Assembly (NCBI GenBank): GCA_025363495.1
Contig: JANYDR010000314.1
Span: forward strand, 1-6,115
Length of the DNA: 6,115 nucleotides
From: Cyclobacteriaceae bacterium
GTDB taxonomy: Bacteria > Bacteroidota > Bacteroidia > Cytophagales > Cyclobacteriaceae
Direction: 5' to 3'
This document shows positions 1 through 6,038 of this stretch, in pieces. Position numbers and translations under genes: made by a program. Under the pieces are notes generated by a model, which was given only the letters and a program-made list of their open reading frames with translations, was not told the DNA's origin and did no database searches. The stretch's first letter is position 1. Each line of letters begins with the position of its first letter.

Positions 1-1
1 C

Positions 2-787
2 TCACGTGGCGGACAGCGACGGGGATCAAATCTTCGCATCAAACTCAAACTCACGCTGGACGAAATTGCGAACGGTGTTGAGAAGAAAATAAAGGTGAAT
101 CGTCTTACACGTGCGGAAGGTGTGACGTTTAAAACATGTACCACCTGTCAGGGTAACGGACAAGTAAGAAAAGTGGTGAACACAATGCTGGGGCAGATGG
201 TTTCTGCTACGACGTGCCCTGCGTGTAATGGCTCTGGACAAATCATCGACAAGCGTCCCTCAGGTGTTGATAGCTCTGGACTTGTTTCCAAAGAAGATTT
301 AATCTCTATAAAAATTCCTGCAGGCGTTGCTGATGGTATGCAGCTTTCCATGAGTGGAAAAGGAAATGAATCTCCGGGAGGAGGAGCCGCCGGTGACCTT
401 CTCATCCTGATTGAAGAACAAGAGGACAAAGACCTCAAGCGCGATGGTAATAACCTCGTGTATGACCTTCATGTAAGTTTTGTGGATGCCGCTCTTGGCA
501 CCAGTGTTGAGGTTCCATCGGTTGGCGGTAAGGTCCGGATCAAGATTGATGCAGGCACGCAAAGTGGCAAGATCCTCCGCCTTCGGGGCAAGGGCCTGAA
601 AGATATCAACGGGTATGGCACCGGGGACCAACTTATATATGTTAATGTGTGGACACCCAAAAAGCTTAGCACGGAAGAAAAGGCCATACTGGAAAAACTT
701 CGCGTGGCTCCTAACTTCCAACCACATCCAGATAGCTCAGAAAAGGGCTTTTTTGAGAGAATGAAGGAGTATTTCAATCAGGAATAA
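2..787 (+). CDS. dnaJ: Chaperone protein DnaJ, 5'-truncated by window edge (zinc-finger and C-terminal substrate-binding domains)
   Basis: This is the Hsp40 co-chaperone that delivers unfolded clients to DnaK and stimulates its ATPase in the cytoplasm. The frame is open from base 2, so a GTG at 95 is an internal valine and not a start. About 262 residues remain of a usual 370-390; the J-domain and Gly/Phe linker lie upstream of the window. The fragment starts in C-terminal domain I (GSNLRIKLKLTLDEIANGVE). The zinc-finger region follows, with two CxxCxGxG motifs: CTTCQGNG at 137-160 and CPACNGSG at 215-238. Then come the conserved IKIPAGVADGMQLSMSGKG, DLLILIEE, DAALGTSVEVP, GTQSGKILRLRGKG and GDQLIYVNVWTPK blocks. 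The usual first and fourth cysteine motifs are absent: NRLTRAEG stands where motif 1 should be, and KRPSGVDSSGLV (251-286) aligns with motif 4 without a gap. Only zinc centre II can form. The identification as DnaJ is secure, and the stop at 785-787 is natural. Confidence 0.95.
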   Translation, partial: SRGGQRRGSNLRIKLKLTLDEIANGVEKKIKVNRLTRAEGVTFKTCTTCQGNGQVRKVVNTMLGQMVSATTCPACNGSGQIIDKRPSGVDSSGLVSKEDLISIKIPAGVADGMQLSMSGKGNESPGGGAAGDLLILIEEQEDKDLKRDGNNLVYDLHVSFVDAALGTSVEVPSVGGKVRIKIDAGTQSGKILRLRGKGLKDINGYGTGDQLIYVNVWTPKKLSTEEKAILEKLRVAPNFQPHPDSSEKGFFERMKEYFNQE

Positions 788-824
788 AAAATATCTGTCT
801 ACACATCTATTTTAGCCAACCTTT

Positions 825-854
825 CGTAATTGTGCCCGTTTATGACCAATTACG
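825..854. repeat. Short inverted repeat downstream of dnaJ
   Basis: CGTAATTG (825-832) and CAATTACG (847-854) are perfect 8-bp complements separated by 14 nt. A competing pairing, CCCGT (835-839) with ACGGG (852-856), uses part of the same bases. The element lies just before the intrinsic terminator and may add 3'-end structure to the dnaJ transcript or be an operator for the next gene. The sequence does not show which. Confidence 0.4.
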
Positions 855-858
855 GGTG

Positions 859-887
859 ATCGTTTAACAGTTTGTTAACGATTTTTT
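859..887 (+). terminator. Rho-independent terminator after dnaJ
   Basis: ATCGTTtAAC (859-868) pairs with GTTAACGAT (874-882) around the 5-nt loop AGTTT, with one bulged T at 865. Six T residues follow at 882-887. The stem is AT-rich but long, and it sits 72 nt past the dnaJ stop, so it probably ends the dnaJ transcript. It would also insulate the gene starting at 931. Confidence 0.65.
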
Positions 888-930
888 CATCCGGTTTAAC
901 CTAAACGATGTAAGAATCGTACTAAAGATT

Positions 931-1827
931 ATGGTGAAAACCTTATCGTTGGCTTTTGTGGGATTGATGGGTGCGGGGGCAGTGGTGGGCCAGATGAAAA
1001 AGCAAATCGTAGTCGACAATCAGGAAAATTGTGAGACTGTTGATTTAGTACTTAAGGCCAAGACCGGAAATTGTTTTGTTCGGCCAGGTCAGACTTCCGA
1101 CCTGCTCTCCATTTACAGTAATCAGGACCTTGCAGAATATTCTCATATCTTCAGCAATGAAGTTAAAGGCTCTGTTTGTTTTATTAAGTTGTCTCTCGAG
1201 CAAGAAGGGCAACGTGGCGTAAGCAAGAAAATTTCGTATCAGGTATTTGGTGGCGAAGAACGCCAGTCAGACAAATTCTGGAAAGTTTATCTTACCGATA
1301 CAAAGCCATATTCACTTGATCTCGATTATGGATTGGGCAATGCTAATGTTGATCTATCAGGTCTTGCCATAAAAAGACTTAAGATCAATACCGGAAGCGC
1401 AGACGTCAACGTATCGTATTCAGCGGGTCTTGAGAATAAAGTAGAGATGGATACTTTTTTTGTCAAAGTAGACCTTGGGTCTCTTAATGTTAAACAGCTT
1501 AATCTTTCCCGTTCAAAAATTGTAGTGGCCGAAGTTGGCTTTGGAAACATCTTCCTGGATTTCAGTAATAAACCAGAGATAATGCCTGCAGTGAAAGGAA
1601 GCGTTGGCGCAGGAAACATGGTCATTTTGTTGCCCGAAGAAACTGTCCCTGTGATGGTGAAAATTAGTGAGTCATGGTTATGCAGTGTAAGTCTCGGCAA
1701 GGCATTGAAAAAAGTAAGCGATAATAAATACGCTAACGCTGCTTATACCAGAAACCCAAAGAACGCTCTTACGTTTGATCTGGACGTATCGATGGGTAAG
1801 ATAATCTTTAAGGAGAAAGCAAACTGA
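931..1827 (+). CDS. Secreted or envelope protein with toast_rack-like (LiaF/YvqF N-terminal type) beta-repeat domain, function unknown
   Basis: This is a 298-residue protein. It has an apparent Sec signal peptide: K3, a hydrophobic stretch LSLAFVGLMGAGAVVG, and probable cleavage near residue 20 before Q21. No lipobox cysteine follows, so the product is probably periplasmic or exported rather than a lipoprotein. Residues about 115-295 carry repeated short strands with spaced Gly-x-Gly/Ala units (GLGN 135-138, GSAD 155-158, GFGN 203-206, GAGN 226-229, MGK 288-290) and the phrases LDLDYGLGNANVDLSGL and MVILLPEETVPVMVKI. This rhythm fits the toast_rack domain (formerly DUF2154), found in LiaF-like envelope-stress proteins and in many Bacteroidota exported proteins. 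Four cysteines (34, 48, 83, 251) could form disulphides. There is no Shine-Dalgarno and no clear TAnnTTTG promoter upstream. The ATG at 931 is chosen because it opens directly into the signal peptide. No enzymatic motif is visible. An alternative is a GIN-domain adhesin-head protein (DUF2807), which has a similar repeat rhythm. Confidence 0.75.
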   Translation: MVKTLSLAFVGLMGAGAVVGQMKKQIVVDNQENCETVDLVLKAKTGNCFVRPGQTSDLLSIYSNQDLAEYSHIFSNEVKGSVCFIKLSLEQEGQRGVSKKISYQVFGGEERQSDKFWKVYLTDTKPYSLDLDYGLGNANVDLSGLAIKRLKINTGSADVNVSYSAGLENKVEMDTFFVKVDLGSLNVKQLNLSRSKIVVAEVGFGNIFLDFSNKPEIMPAVKGSVGAGNMVILLPEETVPVMVKISESWLCSVSLGKALKKVSDNKYANAAYTRNPKNALTFDLDVSMGKIIFKEKAN

Positions 1828-1830
1828 AAC

Positions 1831-1930
1831 AAGATAACGGTTACCGGAAGCAGGTTACCCGTGGTTCCATCTTAAGTTGACCGTTCTCCTAGATAACTGG
1901 ACTCTCTTGGCAACAGGTAACCGGTATCTT
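1831..1930. repeat. Inverted repeat and cluster of three GGTNACC sites in the spacer before the ABC operon
   Basis: The 15-nt segments at 1831-1845 and 1916-1930 are complementary at 14 of 15 positions, with one mismatch at 1837/1924. GGTTACC occurs at 1839-1845 and again at 1853-1859, and its complement GGTAACC at 1916-1922. The two left copies could therefore compete for the right copy. The right arm is followed by a short T-run (TCTTTT, 1927-1932), so a weak terminator for the preceding gene is possible. The right arm also ends only 5 nt before the TTG of the downstream promoter, where a regulator could bind. Confidence 0.5.
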
Positions 1931-1935
1931 TTAAC

Positions 1936-1966
1936 TTGCCTCAGTGTAATTATCCCCCTACTTTTG
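1936..1966 (+). promoter_or_regulatory. Bacteroidota-type promoter for the ABC transporter operon
   Basis: TTG at 1936-1938 (the -33 element) is followed after 20 nt by TACTTTTG at 1959-1966, an exact match to the Bacteroidota -7 element TAnnTTTG. Transcription would start near 1973, giving a leader of roughly 16 nt before the ATG at 1989. Element sequence and spacing are identical to those upstream of atpD, which supports both calls. Confidence 0.65.
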
Positions 1967-1988
1967 TTACTAATCTTTTAAATTCTTT

Positions 1989-2903
1989 ATGGAAGCACTC
2001 ATTGTCCGAGGAGTTACCAAGCAGTATGCCAATCATACCGCTCTGGACAACGTTGATCTGACTGTACCTGAAAAATCTATTTACGGTTTACTCGGTCCGA
2101 ATGGGGCGGGAAAGACCACTCTCATACGAATCATTAATCAAATCATCAACGCTGACAGCGGTTCCATTACACTTTTTGGTCAGCCACTCACTGGTGATCA
2201 CGTTGGTGTCATTGGTTATTTGCCTGAAGAGCGTGGTCTTTATAAGAAAATGAAAGTTGGTGATCAACTTATTTATTTTGCCAGGCTAAAGGGACTCAGT
2301 CGGAGTGAAGCAATTAAAAAGATCAGAGTTTGGGTTGACAAATTTGAAATCAAAGACTGGTTAAATAAAAAGGTAGAAGACCTCTCGAAAGGAATGGCCC
2401 AGAAAGTGCAATTCGTCAGCACAGTTATGCACGAACCGCGACTGATCATTCTGGATGAGCCCTTTTCAGGATTCGATCCGGTAAACGCACAATTAATTAC
2501 GCAAGAAATACTTGAGCTCAAACAAAAGGGCTCCACAATTATCTTCTCAACACATCGCATGGAGACTGTGGAGGATTTATGCGACGATATTGCGCTGATC
2601 AATAAATCGAAAAAAATACTGGAAGGCACTAAGAAACATGTGAAAGACCAATACAAGAGCAATACTTTTCTTGTTGAACATCGAGGGGCTTTTTCATTGA
2701 ACGGCGGAACGTACGAGTTGCTGAATCAAAATATAATAGAAGACGGCTTCCTTAAATCAACCATCAAAATGAATGGGACCGGAAGCCCGAATGACCTCAT
2801 TGGTAAGTTGATCCAGGTAACTAAGGTGAGCAGCTTTCAGGAGAAAATACCAAGCATGAGTGAAATTTTTATAAGCTTAGTGAAAGGAGAATCCCATGAA
2901 TAA
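1989..2903 (+). CDS. ABC transporter ATP-binding protein, NatA/YhaQ-like exporter type
   Basis: This 304-residue cytoplasmic ATPase would power the permease encoded next to it. The nucleotide-binding domain (about 1-215) is intact: Walker A GPNGAGKTT (36-44), Q-loop region GYLPEERGLY (76-85), signature LSKGM (132-136), Walker B LIILDEP (152-158) with catalytic Glu157, and H-loop STHRME with His189. The Q-loop position reads Glu after LP, and the signature is LSKGM rather than LSGGQ. Both variants are familiar in this subfamily. A C-terminal extension (about 218-300) matches the position of the DUF4162 domain of NatA-like ATPases. No Shine-Dalgarno is seen before the ATG, and the leader is short. 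The stop overlaps the permease start by 8 nt, so the two are co-translated. The family includes the Bacillus sodium exporter NatAB and YhaQP. The substrate here cannot be read from the sequence. Confidence 0.93.
   Translation: MEALIVRGVTKQYANHTALDNVDLTVPEKSIYGLLGPNGAGKTTLIRIINQIINADSGSITLFGQPLTGDHVGVIGYLPEERGLYKKMKVGDQLIYFARLKGLSRSEAIKKIRVWVDKFEIKDWLNKKVEDLSKGMAQKVQFVSTVMHEPRLIILDEPFSGFDPVNAQLITQEILELKQKGSTIIFSTHRMETVEDLCDDIALINKSKKILEGTKKHVKDQYKSNTFLVEHRGAFSLNGGTYELLNQNIIEDGFLKSTIKMNGTGSPNDLIGKLIQVTKVSSFQEKIPSMSEIFISLVKGESHE
2884..2889 (+). promoter_or_regulatory. Shine-Dalgarno for the permease, inside the ATPase gene
   Basis: AAGGAG ends 6 nt before the ATG at 2896 and lies within the last codons of the ATPase gene. 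It is the only strong Shine-Dalgarno among the visible starts. It fixes the permease start and supports coupled translation across the 8-nt overlap. Confidence 0.7.
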
Positions 2904-4206
2904 GATTTGGCTTATTATCCAGCGCGAGTTTCTGAGTCGTGTTCAGAAGAAATCATTTTTGATTGCCACCATTTTAATTCCGTTGATTTTTCCGGCGATT
3001 ATCGGCATTTTGGTTTATGTCTCCAAAGAGTCAAAAAAAGGAGCTACCAAAGAGACCATACAATACATTGATGAAAGTAAGTTGTTCATTCCTGATACTT
3101 CAAAATATGTTTTTAGAAGCATAGACGGGTCTTTGGACGATGCAAAAATTGCTTTCAGCAAATCTGAAAATTTTGGTCTTCTATACATTCCCAATTACCA
3201 GCTTTCAAAACCAGAGGGGATTACATTGTATACAAAAGTAAATCCAAGCCTGGATGACGTTGGCAATATTGAGAAATTGCTTGCATCCCAAATCAAGGAA
3301 ATGAAAATGCAGAAGCTCAACATTGATCAAAAACTTCTCGACAGTCTGAAGACGAGTGTCAGCATAAACACCGTTAAACTAAGTGAAGGCGGCCAGGAGA
3401 AATCCAGTAATTCCGGAATTCTGTTTGGAATTGGTATGGCGGGCGGAATTCTGATGTACATGTTCATCTTTATTTATGGCGCCCAGATTATGCAGGGAAT
3501 TATTGAGGAGAAATCAAGCAAAGTGGTTGAAGTAATTGTATCCTCAGTAAAACCTTTTCAGTTGATGATGGGGAAAATTATTGGCCTGGCGTCAGTGGGA
3601 TTACTTCAGTTTTTTATCTGGATTGTGTTGATGACCACACTCACATTCGGAGTGCTTGGATACTTTGGAATTGATCCTCCACAGCAACAGGCGATGCAAC
3701 AAATGGGAAGTGAAGTAGCAGCGCAGCAAGCAGCAGGTAATTCACAAATCGTTGCGACGATCAATGAAGCAAGAAACTTACCATGGGGATATTTTCTCGG
3801 ATGCTTTCTTTTCTATTTCCTTGGCGGCTACTTAATCTATGGAGCATTATTCGCAGCAGTCGGTTCTGCAGTAGATAGCCCCGCGGAAGCACAGCAGTTT
3901 ATGTTTCCCATTACTATACCATTGCTAATCTCGTACATGAGCCTGTTCATGTTTATTCTTCAGGACCCTCATGGAACTGTTAGCATCTGGCTGTCTATTA
4001 TACCTTTTACGTCTCCTATTGCTATGATGGGGCGCATTGGATTTGAAGTGCCATTCTGGCAATTGGCACTTTCAATGATCCTCCTGATTGGAGGATTTCT
4101 CCTCACGACATGGGCAGCGGGTAGAATTTACCGCGTCGGCATCCTGATGCATGGAACAAAAGTCAGCTTCAAGGTCATGGCTAAGTGGTTTATGCAGCGA
4201 GGGTAA
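2896..4206 (+). CDS. ABC transporter permease, NatB/YhaP-like (ABC-2 family)
   Basis: This 436-residue inner-membrane subunit should pair with the ATPase just upstream. The architecture is that of ABC-2 exporters with a large outside loop. A basic N-terminus (IQREFLSRVQKKS) leads into membrane segment 1 (about 21-43). A soluble extracytoplasmic domain covers about 44-172. Five further hydrophobic segments lie near 174-198, 226-256, 298-324, 336-356 and 364-408; the last is long and probably crosses more than once. The conserved cytoplasmic phrase IIEEKSSKVVEVIVSSVKP (202-220) follows segment 2 and is typical of the NatB/ABC2_membrane_3 group. A Gln/Ala-rich stretch (about 261-284, starting PPQQQAMQQMG) lies in the loop after segment 3. 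The C-terminus is basic and should be cytoplasmic. Sodium export is known for NatAB, but other members move different or unknown substrates, so no substrate is assigned. Confidence 0.9.
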   Translation: MNKIWLIIQREFLSRVQKKSFLIATILIPLIFPAIIGILVYVSKESKKGATKETIQYIDESKLFIPDTSKYVFRSIDGSLDDAKIAFSKSENFGLLYIPNYQLSKPEGITLYTKVNPSLDDVGNIEKLLASQIKEMKMQKLNIDQKLLDSLKTSVSINTVKLSEGGQEKSSNSGILFGIGMAGGILMYMFIFIYGAQIMQGIIEEKSSKVVEVIVSSVKPFQLMMGKIIGLASVGLLQFFIWIVLMTTLTFGVLGYFGIDPPQQQAMQQMGSEVAAQQAAGNSQIVATINEARNLPWGYFLGCFLFYFLGGYLIYGALFAAVGSAVDSPAEAQQFMFPITIPLLISYMSLFMFILQDPHGTVSIWLSIIPFTSPIAMMGRIGFEVPFWQLALSMILLIGGFLLTTWAAGRIYRVGILMHGTKVSFKVMAKWFMQRG

Positions 4207-4210
4207 CACA

Positions 4211-4297
4211 TTTCCCGCAGAGTTTCGCTGATTTAATACAGACAGATTCCAACGGGAATCTTTGATGCTGTATAATTCCGCGAGAATCTGCGGGAAA
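4211..4297. repeat. 87-bp palindromic intergenic element, probable dispersed repeat
   Basis: The outer arms TTTCCCGCAGA (4211-4221) and TCTGCGGGAAA (4287-4297) are perfect 11-bp complements. Pairing continues inward with few mismatches (4223-4228 with 4280-4285, including one G-T). Inside lie ATACAG (4236-4241) with CTGTAT (4268-4273), and a terminal hairpin AGATTCC (4244-4250) with GGAATCT (4255-4261) around an AACG loop. Nearly the whole element folds into one long rod with internal loops. The CGCAG/CTGCGGGAAA ends resemble short palindromic repeats that recur between genes in many Bacteroidota genomes; this is recalled, not searched. No T-run follows, so it is not a standard intrinsic terminator. 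Confidence 0.7.
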
Positions 4298-4331
4298 CAT
4301 TGCACTTTAAGCTTTTCCCTATCTTTCGGCA

Positions 4332-5546
4332 ATGGCAAAAACCGTCCGCCTCGCTTCCATGGATTTTTACAGGGATAACACCAACCTGAAATGGATAATC
4401 CTTGTGGTATCAGTAATCATCAGCGTAGGCACTATCTATTATACCAATATCCTGGTTGAGCAATTAAAAGAGCGTGAAAAAAATCAGGTTCGACTCTTTG
4501 CCAAAGCATTAGAGTACACATCCAATGATACAGACAACAATATTCTTTTCATTACCGAAGAGATCATCTATAAGAACAACTCGATCCCAACAATGCTGAT
4601 TGATGAAAAGGATAAGATTGTAAACTTTAACAACGTCGACATTGATTCCCTATGGTCACCCCGGCAAAAAGAGAAAGAACTTCAGAAACAATTGAAAGAA
4701 ATGAAGCGTGCTTATCCGCCCATTGAAATTTTATTGAAAGATCCCAACACTGATGAGGTTTTCGGAAAACAATATGTTTATTATAAAAACTCATTCCTAT
4801 TAACACAGCTGATCGCTTACCCCTACATTCAACTGTCGGTCATCGCCATCTTTGCTTTTATTTCCTATCTCGCTTTCAACTATTCCAAAACATCGGAGCA
4901 GAACCGTGTATGGGTTGGTCTGGCAAAAGAAACAGCACATCAGTTGGGCACTCCTCTTTCATCGCTCATGGCATGGGTTGAGATGTTGCGTGAAGATCCT
5001 GATTTTAAAGGCAAGGGAATTGTGGAAGAACTTGATAAAGACATCCGAAAGCTTAGAGTAGTGACAGAACGATTCTCCAGCATTGGATCTACTCCTACGC
5101 TGAAAGATGAAAATATATATCAACTGATAAATAATGTGGTAGGCTATCTGCAGCCCCGCGTGTCATCCAAAATAAGTATAGAAGTTTACACCCTTTCAGA
5201 AACTATCCGCGCACGCGTTCACGCTCCTCTCTTTGAATGGGTAATTGAAAATCTTTGTAAAAATGCCGTGGATGCAATGGGTAGTACAGGCACGATCGCT
5301 ATTAAAATTTTGCGCGGCAGTGAGGGCAAAGTCTTTATTGATATTTCCGATACTGGCAAAGGAATGAATAAGTCTGTTATCTCAAGTGCTTTCAAACCCG
5401 GGTTCACGACCAAAAAGCGAGGATGGGGATTAGGGCTGGCATTGGCTAAACGCATCATCGAGCTCTATCACCAGGGCAAAATTTTCGTAAAGTCATCTGA
5501 AGAAAATCAGGGCACTACCTTCCGGATCGAATTGCGCAGTGCCTGA
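4332..5546 (+). CDS. Membrane-bound sensor histidine kinase, no adjacent response regulator
   Basis: This 404-residue two-component sensor autophosphorylates on a histidine and passes the phosphate to a response regulator. Membrane segment 1 is about 21-41 and segment 2 about 160-182. Between them is a periplasmic sensor region of about 115 residues, rich in charged and helical sequence (REKNQVRLFAKAL, RQKEKELQKQLKEMKR). The H-box ETAHQLGTPLSSL places the phospho-acceptor at His203. The ATPase domain has the N-box ENLCKNAVDAM (306-316), G1 DTGKGM (340-345) and G2 GWGLGLALAKRII (364-376), so all catalytic motifs are present. No receiver domain is fused and no response regulator lies within the window. 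The ATG at 4332 gives the longest frame. Met10 (ATG at 4359) is a serious alternative, because related Bacteroidota kinases, as I recall them, begin about ten residues before the first membrane segment, as MDFYRDNTNLKW would. Neither start has a Shine-Dalgarno. The sensed signal is unknown. Confidence 0.92.
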   Translation: MAKTVRLASMDFYRDNTNLKWIILVVSVIISVGTIYYTNILVEQLKEREKNQVRLFAKALEYTSNDTDNNILFITEEIIYKNNSIPTMLIDEKDKIVNFNNVDIDSLWSPRQKEKELQKQLKEMKRAYPPIEILLKDPNTDEVFGKQYVYYKNSFLLTQLIAYPYIQLSVIAIFAFISYLAFNYSKTSEQNRVWVGLAKETAHQLGTPLSSLMAWVEMLREDPDFKGKGIVEELDKDIRKLRVVTERFSSIGSTPTLKDENIYQLINNVVGYLQPRVSSKISIEVYTLSETIRARVHAPLFEWVIENLCKNAVDAMGSTGTIAIKILRGSEGKVFIDISDTGKGMNKSVISSAFKPGFTTKKRGWGLGLALAKRIIELYHQGKIFVKSSEENQGTTFRIELRSA

Positions 5547-5610
5547 TCGTTGGCATTGATTTTCAATTAGTTACACCTTTAAAAATTTCTTTTATTTTTG
5601 AGTTTAGCCC

Positions 5611-5641
5611 TTGGCGATGCCCTCCGCGAAAGCTACTTTTG
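5611..5641 (+). promoter_or_regulatory. Bacteroidota-type promoter for atpD
   Basis: TTG at 5611-5613, a 20-nt spacer, then TACTTTTG at 5634-5641 reproduce the ABC operon promoter in sequence and spacing. Transcription would start near 5648, giving a leader of about 34 nt that is A/T-rich (TTAATTAAAACA) with no Shine-Dalgarno, as is usual in this phylum. A second TAnnTTTG match at 5593-5600 lacks a matching upstream TTG. The promoter implies that atpD is transcribed independently of the other ATP synthase genes, none of which lies upstream here. Confidence 0.65.
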
Positions 5642-5681
5642 TGGCCGGATTTTTAAAGACTACCTTAATTAAAACACCCTC

Positions 5682-6038
5682 ATGGCAAACTTTGGAAGAG
5701 TTACTCAGGTTATCGGTCCAGTAGTAGACGTTGCGTTCGATGAACCCGGTACAAAACTCCCTAATATTCTTGACGCTCTTTATTTAACAAAAGGTGATGG
5801 CACTAAAGTCGTGCTTGAGTGCCAGCAGCATCTTGGCGAAGACCGTGTTCGTACAGTGGCCATGGACGGTACTGAAGGATTGGTGCGAGGCATGAAAGTG
5901 ACCGATACAGGCTCTCCTATCCAGATGCCTATCGGAGACGATATAAAGGGTCGCCTTTTCAATGTAGTAGGTGAAGCGATCGATGGTATTCCTCAGCCAA
6001 AGGGAACCAAGGGACTTCCTATTCACCTACTACATTGA
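5682..6038 (+). CDS. atpD: F1F0 ATP synthase subunit beta, N-terminal part only, cut by a terminal fold-back
   Basis: The beta subunit is the catalytic part of F1 on the cytoplasmic face of the membrane. The start is secure: MANFGRVTQVIGPVVDVAF is the family's N-terminus. The N-terminal beta-barrel domain follows, with VVLECQQHLGEDRVRTVAMDGTEGLVRGMKV and GRLFNVVGEAIDG, and reaches GLPIH at residue 115. In the family the next residues should lead to the Walker A P-loop, in a protein of about 460-500 residues. Instead the frame reads LLH and stops at 6036-6038, because sequence from 6022 onward is the reverse complement of this gene's own codons. The true gene is therefore truncated at about 6026 and residues 116-118 are spurious. 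The catalytic P-loop, the DELSEEDK region and the rest are missing. I infer an intact atpD in the real genome, since loss of the catalytic domain would abolish ATP synthase. Confidence 0.93.
   Translation: MANFGRVTQVIGPVVDVAFDEPGTKLPNILDALYLTKGDGTKVVLECQQHLGEDRVRTVAMDGTEGLVRGMKVTDTGSPIQMPIGDDIKGRLFNVVGEAIDGIPQPKGTKGLPIHLLH

Noticed and set aside
95..97. GTG as the start of the first gene
   Set aside because: The frame is open to base 2, and the upstream residues (LRIKLKLTLDEIANGVEKK) are conserved DnaJ sequence, so this GTG is internal.
148..777. Several minus-strand frames of 96-142 residues across dnaJ
   Set aside because: They are cysteine/serine-rich antisense translations of a clearly coding DnaJ frame.
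905..920. ACGAT/ATCGT inverted repeat just before the gene at 931
   Set aside because: Five-base arms are expected by chance in AT-rich DNA, and nothing else supports an operator.
4072..4338. 88-residue minus-strand frame spanning the permease end and the palindrome
   Set aside because: Most of it is antisense to the conserved permease C-terminus and the rest is the palindromic element. No initiation signal or family likeness was seen.
5555..5567. ATTGA/TCAAT hairpin after the histidine kinase as a terminator
   Set aside because: The stem is only 5 bp and AT-rich, with no adjacent T-run, so it is too weak to call.
5593..5600. TATTTTTG, an exact TAnnTTTG match, as a second atpD promoter
   Set aside because: No TTG lies at the right distance upstream and the region is T-rich, so a chance match is likely. 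The site at 5634-5641 is better supported.
5784..6026. 80-residue open frame on the minus strand inside atpD, and a similar one at 5780-5962
   Set aside because: It lies antisense to highly conserved atpD codons and partly in the fold-back region. The protein has no recognisable family, so it is a shadow frame.
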